A stretch of 64,000 nt of DNA from Eretmocerus hayati (taxonomy: Eukaryota; Arthropoda; Insecta; Hymenoptera; Aphelinidae): NCBI GenBank assembly GCA_029851415.1, contig CM056742.1, positions 111,912,246-111,976,245 of the forward strand, read 5' to 3'. Below are positions 46,021 to 55,900 of the stretch, piece by piece; the stretch's first letter is position 1, and the number at the start of each line of letters is the position of its first letter. The position numbers and the translations under genes are program-made. The notes beneath the pieces are model-generated. The model was not told where the DNA came from, did no database searches, and worked only from the letters and a program-made list of their open reading frames with translations.

Positions 46021-46789
46021 GAAACCTTTCGACAGAGTTGCGTACGATATCTTTCGAAATTTTGGGCGGAAAGTTAGTATTCTGTCGGTTACCTCATACG
46101 TTAGACCCAATCGCGATTGGGGCAGATGGAGGAAGAGGGCGTAAAGCGAGGTCCAGGGGCGGCAGGGGGCGAAGCCCCCGCCGGGGGGTACGGGGGGCGG
46201 AGCCCCCCGACTGAAAAAAAATTCTGAAAATGTATCAGGAAAAGATCTTTTGTCCGATATATCATATGTTACCGCATAGATTGAAAATATCGATCTCAAT
46301 TCTCAAAAGTTCTAGTAGTGGACAAGATCCGAGATATGTAAGTTCATAAGATAGTATGAATTTAAATTTTGAGGGAAATTATTACAGAGTTATGTGAATG
46401 TCGCCAAGGACAGGCAAAAGTAAATCAACGAATCCACGGTTCAATAGAAAGAACGTGGAAAATTATAATCATTATTTGTATATACATATTGTACTGCGAA
46501 TTAAATTAAACTCATATTCTACCGAAGCGACCGATTTCCATGTACAATTCGATGACAAATCAGAATATTTGATCTATGAACTAGCCGAGAGAAGAAAATT
46601 GAGTATAAAAATTCAGAGAGCTCATAAGTATTATTTCCATCGAGTGAAAGGAGTCATTACACCTGCTTTGGACAGCTTCGAATCAAATATTGAAGCACTC
46701 AGTTACTAGAGAATTAGGACAGGGATCATTTTGCCAGTCTACGCAGAAACTTCAAGAGATATCGTAGAATATCAGGCTAGAAAGAAAAT
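46021..46789. other. Spacer between motif clusters, with anonymous ORF
   Basis: An open frame of 103 codons (46398-46709, +) with no recognised domain and a GC-rich double hairpin at 46165-46208. Because the motif clusters on both sides have mirrored order, the whole 45865-46940 stretch may be one element with this as its centre. Confidence 0.35.
46165..46208. repeat. Two GC hairpins
   Basis: GGGGGCGAAGCCCCC (46165-46179) and GGGGGGCGGAGCCCCCC (46192-46208) are perfect or near-perfect stem-loops in tandem. A related G-run hairpin (GGGGGGCAAGCCCCCC) is at ~6112-6128. Confidence 0.8.
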
Positions 46790-46940
46790 ACGGCAGTGCG
46801 TAAAGATACGTACCGGTGTGTAAAGACATGCCTCACGCACTGTTGGTGACTTTACGCACAGGTCTTTACGCATTCCGTGCGCAAAAATTTCTTTACGCAC
46901 GGAAAAATGTTCCTTACGCACTAACTTTACGCACATGATT
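46790..46940. repeat. TTTACGCAC motif cluster 2
   Basis: About eight copies of GTGCGTAAA or TTTACGCAC, with variants, in 150 bp. GTGCGTAAA forms come first and TTTACGCAC forms last. Confidence 0.75.
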
Positions 46941-46948
46941 TCGAAAAA

Positions 46949-48314
46949 GAGTAATTCCACGCGAAAGCGGACCACGAATTGCAGACATATCTCAGATTCT
47001 TTTTCCACTATTCTTAATCGATTCTATGGTCCAAAAAATGAACTTTTCACTCTCTATGGGGTCCAAAAAAAATTTTTTGTTTCCGTTGGGAATATCTTTG
47101 CAATAGTGTTTTTAGGAAAAAAATACTATTTTTTTTCAGTAAAATGGGTGTAGTTCCGACTTGAGATAAGATACGACCACGCAAATAGTGGCATTCGAAA
47201 GGTCTTTCAAAAATCTTTGAAAATATGTTTCGAAAATTTTTTTTTGCGGCCACGGACGTCCTCTATGTGCAAAAAGGTGAAAAACAGAAAAAATTCGATT
47301 CCTCAATATCCCATTTTTTTAAAAATCTGGAAATCCATATTTTGATGTAAAATTGCGTGCTCTTCCAGAAAAAAGTGGTCCTGATCTGTGTTTTGGGGTT
47401 CTACGCTGTTTTTTCTACGTTTTATCAATATTCTCAGCTTTTTCGGTTGAGAAACGGATTTTCTGCGCATGCGCAGGAATTTAGATTGCTGAAACCATTT
47501 TTATTGGAAAGCCGAGAAAATTTCCTTCAAAATGACTACCTGGCGAAGTCAATTCGATGTACTGGGCGCAAATTTAGAACGTCTAAAGAAAGATGACACT
47601 TCTACTCGAGTCACGATACTAATGGGAAATCTGTGCAAGATTTGCATTTCCCCTCTTGTGGATGCTTCTTCATTAATGCGATGTAACTTTGGGCCAAGTG
47701 CATGGAATTGACTTTGCCAGGTGGTCATTTTGAAGGAAATTTTTTCGGCTTTTCAATAAGAATGGTCTCAGCAGTCTAAATTCCTGCGCATGCGCAGAAA
47801 AATCCATTTTTCAGCCGAAAAGGCTGAGAATATTGATAAAACGTAGAAAAAACAGCGTAGAACCCAAAAATACAGATCGGGACGACTTTTTTCTGCAAGA
47901 ACGCGCAATTTTACATCAAAATATGGATTTCCAGATTTTTAAAAAAATTGGTTTTTGAGGAATCGAATTTTTTCTGTTTTTCACCTTTTTGCTCATAGGG
48001 GGCGTCCGTGGCCCCAAAAAAATTTTTTCGAAACATATTTTTAAAGATTTTTGAAAGACCTTTCGAATGCCACTATTTGCGTGGTCGTATCTTACCTCAA
48101 GTCGGAACTGCACCCATTTTACTGAAAAAAGATTGGTATTTTTTCCTAAAAACACTATTACAAAGATATTCCCTACGGAAACAAAAAATTTTTTTTAGAC
48201 CCCATAGAGAGTGAAAAGCTCAGTTTTTGGACTATGAAATCAATTAAAAATAGTGGAAAAACTATCTGAGATATGTCTGCAATTCGTGGTCCGCTTTCGC
48301 GCGGAATTACTCAT
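46949..48314. mobile_element. Long palindrome, ~1.37 kb with ~620-bp arms
   Basis: The left arm (46949-47570) and right arm (47700-48314) are nearly identical in inverse. Examples are GAGTAATTCCACGCGAAAGCGG against CCGCTTTCGCGCGGAATTACTC, TTCTGCGCATGCGCAGGAATTTAGA against its complement near 47780, and CTACCTGGCGAAGTCAATTC against GAATTGACTTTGCCAGGTGG. A ~130-bp spacer separates them. All open frames are mirror-image shadows. It is a large non-autonomous foldback element; a much older copy lies at 10920-11800. Confidence 0.85.
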
Positions 48315-48377
48315 AAGAGCGCAAATATGCTCCATCGCCAAGCGTCCAGGGTACCACCGGCAACTCCAGCCCCACTG

Positions 48378-48548
48378 AGGGTGCCTTTTCACGACGGCAA
48401 AATTTCTCCCCACAGCCCATCTCTCGCCATTGGAGCAAAAGAGAAAGACTATTGGTCTAGAGACCCTAAAGCAGGGGATTGTCTCTCTCGCCCCAACGGC
48501 GGGAGATGGGCTGTGAGGGAAAAATTTTACGTCGTGAAAAGGCACCCT
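48378..48548. mobile_element. Palindromic MITE (~170 bp)
   Basis: AGGGTGCCTTTTCACGACG and its complement CGTCGTGAAAAGGCACCCT bound arms of ~70 bp that share AGCCCATCTC / GAGATGGGCT. Short open frames across it are by-products. Confidence 0.8.
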
Positions 48549-48656
48549 GAGGCTGCTTTTTCACGGTGGAAATTCGTCGCCGCTCTAGGAACCCTAGTCG
48601 CCGCGAGATTGCTGCAATTTTCATGCGCGCGAAATTCAAAATTTTGCTCATTAAGG

Positions 48657-48962
48657 TAACCTAAGATGCCAATTGAGTAACTCCGAAAAACTCCCTCGTT
48701 GAAGGTGGTTCTTTCCTGTGTATTTGAGTGTGCTAAACACGAATACGAACTCTGTTCCCATCTAGAGGTGAAGAAAACTTCTAAAAATCACATTAAAGTC
48801 CGAAGATGAGACGTTCTGTCTCCAAAGTCGATTTTCACGCATACTCTCCGCCGTTGGAAGGGAGTGAAGTTCATATTCGTATTCAGCATCCTCGAAAACA
48901 TTGGACAGAAAAATTTTCAACCAGTGGGTTATTCGGAGTTACTCAATTTCCATCTTAGGTTA
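48657..48962. mobile_element. Inverted-repeat MITE (~306 bp)
   Basis: TAACCTAAGATGCCAATTGAG and GAGTTACTCAATTTCCATC...TTAGGTTA pair for ~35 bp at the ends. Its right TA coincides with the left TA of the next element (48961-48962), so the two elements are directly abutted. Confidence 0.7.
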
Positions 48963-49360
48963 CACTGTAAAAAAATTTTATGTAAATTTACTGGGCTGAG
49001 CGGCGGTAATTCTTGGATACCATGCCGGGCCATGTGAATTTACAAGCGGCTTGTAAATTTCATTACCGGCCGATGGTACATTTGAGACTCCGAAGAAAAG
49101 AAATTCAACTGAAGTGTATGAACTACTTAGAGACCCTTTACTGATGAATTTGAGTCTTGAATTGAGGCATATGGAAATACGATGATTCCGGTACGAGAGA
49201 AAGATCCGTGCGAGTCGAAAATTCATTGCTCGTGACCGAAACAATTCTTGGTGAAGGAGTTTTTCAAGTTAGTTGTGCATGTGCGCAGCAGACCAAAGTT
49301 TAGATCCGCGCATGCTCAGTTGGCTGAAATTTACAAGCCTGAGCACGGGACTTTTACAGC
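48963..49360. mobile_element. Left half of TA-flanked element split by P-like transposon
   Basis: Begins CACTGTAAAAAAATTTT right after TA. It matches the 31113-32064 element in reverse complement: the GTAATTCTTGGATACC area, GTAAATTTCATTACCGGCCGATGG, and GGCTGAAATTTACAAGCCTGAGC near 49323. It ends with TTTACAGC (49353-49360), the left copy of the 8-bp target duplication. Confidence 0.85.
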
Positions 49361-49974
49361 CACGGTCGTATACACAGGTCTGGAAACTCCTGCTGTTTCC
49401 GCGGCGCCCGTAATGAGACAACGTTAGCTTCGATTTCTCACCGCAACTCACGGGGGCGCTGCGAGCGTGCTGAAGGGAGCTTAGAATGTAAACACGAACA
49501 GAACCAATTTTTTCAGACACCTTGCAAATGAAATGACTAAATAATCTGCAACTCATGCTGAATGAGCACTAGTGAGGCCTGACTTTGTGGAATTTTTTAT
49601 TAAAAACTCTTTCGGCTTACTAATTTAAAAATATTTCAATAATTCGCTTCCGAGGAGGTAAATTGATCAGAAATATGGAACTTCTAAACGTAATCATTAA
49701 TCAACAAGCATCATAAGCTAGGAAATTCGGTTTTTATTCAAGTGAGATGGAAAATGCAATTCTCATAAACAGAGGATTCGGTGTTATTTGGAAAACAGCC
49801 GCTTTGTTATCCTCTCCAAATGTCTTTAAAAATTCCACGAATGTAAAAAATGATCATGAGAATGAAAGATTTCATCACGGTATGCACTACATTATTGCAG
49901 TAAGCAGGCATGCAATTTTTGTTGGTTCCAAGTTGAATATTAAATATCTCACGTAGCCGGAACAAATATTTACT

Positions 49975-52900
49975 TCATGATTCTTCCAATTTTGACAATT
50001 TTTTCTTTACGGTGTATTTCTTATTTGCTTTTATGTTATTTTGATAAGTGTATTGACGCATACGCAAACGAATGTAATAAAAGAGTGAATATGATAGGAT
50101 ATCAGAACCATGAAGTGAACAAGGAAACGTAAATTCATAATTCTCTAGTACATCATCAAGGGTTGAATCGAATACTTCCTTATTTGATGCATATTTAGTA
50201 AAACACTCTTTGGTGAACTCGATTAAATTGAAGAAATGCATGTTTGCGTGAATGAGGCGCCCACGAGATTTCAAATCAACCAGTTGATTTACAGCAGACT
50301 TTTGATCACAGCTCAACAGAGCTCTCTTACACGTATCACAACTCTTGAATTCCTTCTTCTTCATGACTTGTTTGCACAGGTACCCTGTAAAAGATAACGG
50401 ATGAATAAGAATGGATGAAGCGCTAAATTAGCTTATCACCAATCATTTGCTCGATGCTCGACTGACGGGGTGCGATTTATTAGGCATTGTTGAGTCGCAG
50501 TGAATGATACAATTATTATGGGTTGCTTTTGAACAGTAATTTCCCGAGACGAGCGATAGGAACAGTCGTTGAGTGGTTTTATTTTCCAAAGGGGTGAACT
50601 TTTTACTATGGTGGTGCTAACTACCTGGGTTCCGGATACCGATGCAAGTTGTTTTTTATGAGTAATATCAGAATGAGTCATATATATCAAATTAAAAGAT
50701 GCTCGAACTAGAGAAACTTGACCATCTTCAATTACTCTTCGTATTATCCAGCATCACCGTATCTCGATTATGTTAAAGCTTTTATCCGACGGACGGTCGA
50801 ATAGAGACAAATGATGAGACTTTGGATCTTCTACCCTATCATTCCTTGTACAAGTGCTTGAGGCCAGTTCGCACAGCTGACTTCGTCCATAGATGGCGGC
50901 ACGGTAATCCACATAGGTAAATTGGAACAATTTCTAATTTTCAAAAAATTGCAAACACTTTTCGCGTTAAACCATCGAGTTCGGGCGTTTTGCGATACAA
51001 TTCCCAATCATTTGAGCTTTGTCGCATCACAAAACTCTCGAAGTTTCTTGAATAATTCAGAATGGCAAACTCGCATGACCACGTGGTTTTCCTGATGCAA
51101 CAGCGATAACGCAAGGTCGCAGTTTCTCAAAGCATTCAAGAAATATCGCAAATTTTGAGACGCGACAGACCTCAAATTATTGGGAATTTCATTGCGAAGC
51201 GCGTTAAGTTAATGATTTAATCCGAAAAAAGTTTGCAATTATTTAAAAATCAGGAATGTTTGAAATTAAACTATGCGGATTACCGTGGCACCAACTATGG
51301 ACAAAGTCAGCAGTATGGACTTGCATTAATGTTTTTGATTAATGTTAAATGTCGAACATTGAAGATACGACTCCACCCTGATCAATTATCGAAGCTTCAA
51401 TCAACATTCAACGAACAGCCTAGACTTAAAATTTCATCTGCAATTTGTCTAGTACCTGTGACATAATATCTGATACATGAAAGAACATTCGCATCACGGC
51501 TTGTGGCGTCCAATACAGGTTCATCATCGTCAATAATCACTTCATCGACCTCTCATTCCCTGTGCTCAATTATCTCATCTAATTTGCACTTCAACTCTTC
51601 TAGGACAATCGTGGTCTTCGACTTAGATTTTTCGAATATCTCTTTCAAGTCAGATATCCTTATGATCGTGCTGAGTTTATTCTCAGTTACAGTGCAGTTG
51701 CCATACTTCGGTGGCTTGATCAGACTGTACATGGATAATAGTTGGTAGAGGTGTAAGAAAGTTGGGCACGTTGGGTGATCATTGCTGCCTGCTGCTTGGC
51801 GAATCGTACCGAAAAATTTCTGCGGGGCAAAGAAGACTGATAAGAATCAAGATTGTTTCCAACAAAATCTTCCTACCTCTAGATCTTCGTACCTCTAGAT
51901 TATCCTGGTTTACTCTCCCAGTCAATAGGTATTTGAAACCATACTTCTCAATAAGGTATTCACAAAGCTGCAACGTTGAGGATATTGTAACTCGAAGGCC
52001 ATGAGCAGTTTCGATGGTGAGGAACTCCTCGGGTTCTATAATTCCATTCTTCATATCAGTTTCCCAAGCATTCAACCACTCTACGGCTTCTTGCAGCACC
52101 TAAAATTGATAGGGCGAGATTCACAACCAAATTTAAACGTCAAGTAGAATGAAATTCGACCACCAATAATTTCAAAAAAGTCCTATCCACAAAAATTCCC
52201 TAGCGAGATTCGAAATCGCGGTATTGATAACCAGCTTCGTCTTTATGGATACCAAATTATGGATAAGAATTGAATTCAGGTGGCTAGATTATTCATAATT
52301 ATGGATGAATGAAGATAATCAGTCAATTATGATTCATTGATCATCCTTCAAGGCTTGTATCTCATTATAACAATTTTCAGAACTCAAACTTATTTACTTT
52401 TACTGTCTTAATCAGTCCGAAAAAGCATCAATAGTTCGTCCAGACGTTTGAGATACTTACATATATTCATGGTTATCGATTAAACCCTAAATATACTTTG
52501 ACAGATCGACAGTTGTCTAGTATTGCGACAACAGTTCGTCAGATTATATCGAGAATGTTGGTGCTATTGCCTCCTCTCAACTCCTATAGTTCATTTTGCA
52601 GCGATTGATGTAAGATTTGTCGAATGTTATTCCATCGTATATCAAGAGACTTCCAGTACCTTGAAATCCTTGGATTCTGGTGTTAACCCTTCGTTTGGCT
52701 GTTTGCGGTTCAAAGCATCAAAAATATCGTTGAAGCTCAAACAGAACTCGATGAGGGCTTCACAACCTTGGAATTCCGCATATCCATTATTCAAATAGGT
52801 CCTCAATCCAATTGCAGCTGACTTGCTCAAGATCTGAAAAATATGAGAGAGATTGTGAAATACCCACGAGTATTATTTGGGTTTTGAGAGGGATAACGGC

Positions 52901-55900
52901 GAAGTTTCTCGAATAAGAAATCGCGATACATGTTGACTCTTGGTGACCTTTGGAAAAGTTTGGTCCTGCAGTAAATACCTATGGCTGTTCTGTGTTTTGT
53001 TCTGAATCACTAAAGTGGTCGATCGAAATATTCAGTAGTAAGAATTTCTTCGAATATTCCTCGGAAACATTTCGATTATACGCTCATTAAAGTACATTAG
53101 TACTGACAGCCTAATAAAATCAACCCATGATTCAGACGTCAATCGTGATAATTCTGGGAATATATTCTCGTATCTGATTGTCGTGAAGGAACTGAGACTA
53201 ATATTTCTTGCAATGAGAGACCGCGGTTCGTAGGTCTAAAATCTTTGCAAAATAGTAGTTTCTGAGCTTAACAAATGAAAATGTGAGCTATCAAATGAGT
53301 TTTTGGGTCGGGGATGCAGCCAATGACTCAGTGTTACAGGTTCTATCTTACAATGCTATTTCTGCAACCATGTGCGCAAAATTGTGGGAGTTTGGACTCC
53401 CCGACATTATAATCTTGATTATACATCCATAGGTGATGAATATCATTGATTGGGCGTACCTGAGTCGCGAATTTGACCCGCATTTTCCCCGTGTTATCCA
53501 GGAATATGTGACGTCTTGTCAACTTTGGACAAACTCTCATATCTCCCGGTAGCGCGCTGTCAACCTTCAACAAACTCTCGAAATACTTCCATTCTATATC
53601 TTGAAGATTGGGATCAGATGAGGCCTTCGTTGTTCTCGTCTTTGCTTGAACCTTCTTCGTGGTCCTCCCTCTGACAACTCCCGGTGTTCGCCTCCTCACA
53701 CATTTCTTCAGACGTTTTCTTGAACTCTGCCTGAGAGATTTCTTCGAATTAGAGTCGATCTTCGAATCACCTGAAAATGCATCCAGAGGTACCAAAAGGG
53801 CTTCTGTTGGAGCATTCATATTTGCTTCTTGATCTTTTTCTCGAGAGATCTGGTGGAGATCACGATCTACTTCACTTGAATTGCAAGTATCTGATTCTAA
53901 TCTCAAAGATGAAATTCCTGACGTTGAATCATTGCGTGCACAAGACTCATTGTTCTTCTCAGCGTTATATTGCGACTCCTGTGTACCGCTTTTCCGCAAT
54001 CGGACCCTCAATCTCTTTTTATTGTGCAGTCTATTTCGAACACATTTGATGAGATGGGGAGTATCGGAAAAAAACGAATACTTTTCTCTCATCATCCAGC
54101 GGGTGAGTGAACCAACATTTTGTATCTCCAACATCACTCCTCATATCTAAAATTTTCCACATTTTCCGATTTGTCGTAGCGCCGTCCGAAATGATTCCAT
54201 GAATTATAGCACCTGCTCCTTCGGCCTTGATAATTCCTCTTAGAATTATTTTGGCAAGGTTATCACCACTGACAGGATTTGCTGAGGCAAAAACCGCTAA
54301 GGTTTGTGTAGAATTATCCGTCAAAGATTGATACATCATAACGAGGCCATGGGAAGCTTTCTCATCAATGGTTCTATCTTTGGGCCCATCATCTCCTGGA
54401 TCTGTCAATCCACTATACGTGAGATTCTTTGATGATACTGATACAGATTTCCTCAAGTTGATCTCATTAATCACTAGAACACCGTGACGGTGTTTAGGAT
54501 CTCTAGCTGCGAATGATTTTTCTACGAGTTTAAAATAATCGTCATCGAATCCAAATTTGTTGTTCATCAATGATAAGTAATCGCGAACTGTTTTGGTACA
54601 AGGGAGAGGGATGATTTCATTCTTCCTCAAGAATTCGTAGTAGCCACGAGATCGTATATTCATGAGCAAGCAAAGCATTATGAAATCTTCTGAATAACGT
54701 CTTCCCTTCGGACTCTTTGCTTTTGCTGCATTGACGATTTCTTTGATTACTAATTGTTGTTGCTCTGGAACTTGATGTTTGGTGAACTTCGTGGATAAAC
54801 CTGCTTCAGCAATGTCTGCAATCTGTTTTTGATGTTCTGCCAATGTTGCTGTCAACATTTCAACTCTAATCTTCCTCTTACGCGCTTTGTCTCTGTAAGA
54901 CTTCATTTTTCTTTGCATCGCTTTCAATTTCATCTGATCCAACGTGTTAGAAATGTTTGATACTCGAGATTGCCCTGTATTTGTTAGTGATCGTTTTTGT
55001 CTTTGCTTCAAATTCTTCTGCAGCTTCCGATAAGGAGTGCATCTGTCGCAATTAAGAGATATCATTCCGCAGTCGTTGTGCCGCCATGTAGCATCCCGAT
55101 CATTTTTCATAGAAGCCACTCCTGCTCTAGTGATTTCTTTGCCAATATCTATCCCTTCGCAGATGCGAAAGTCTTTAAATTTTCGTAGAATACCCGGCAA
55201 CGATTGTATATTGTCCAACTTCGATGGCAGTTTTGATCCTGCAACTGTAGCAGGCACAGAGTCCACTTCGTACAAGAGTTCTTTGTTTGATTTTACGATC
55301 AGAGTTTTCTCATATACGTAGCGCTCCTCCGCACCATTCATCTTCTTCACAGCGTAAGAGAACAGAAGAACTCCTTCGTTCCCAAATTTTGCTGTCGAGA
55401 CACCCCACGGCTTAGGCACTTCCAAGTTGATTTCGGTTGTGATATCACCTAAAATGAATCATGAATGAGTCTCATCCAAAGTTGCCCGAAAGAGACAGCA
55501 TTTACTTTATGCTGTCAGAAGAGTCGTCTCAATTCTATGTTAAATGTACTGATGAAGAACCTGAAAACTCCCCCACTATTTTTTCCACTATTCTTCTTCA
55601 ATTGGTTGAATGTAATAGCAATCTTGCTGTCACAGCTTAAGTCGCGATAATTATATTTTTGTAATTGAGATATAACTGAGTATTTTCTTTCTAAATCTAA
55701 TTGAGTAATTTAGCTGAAAAACTTAAATTGAAATCTGCGTATGGTATTCTGGTCATGATTCAGGGCTAGACCAAATTTTTCTGAAAGTATTCAGAACGTA
55801 ACTCGAAAAGTAAATACTATAGCCTTGGGGTTTGTGTGGCTTCGATTTCTACCATCAAAATGAACGGTTGTAACGAAGTATCATCAGGTTTCTCAAAATG

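Noticed and set aside
46949..48314. Several 60-100 codon ORFs in the long palindrome as genes
   Set aside because: They are mirror images of each other on the two arms, as expected from an inverted repeat.
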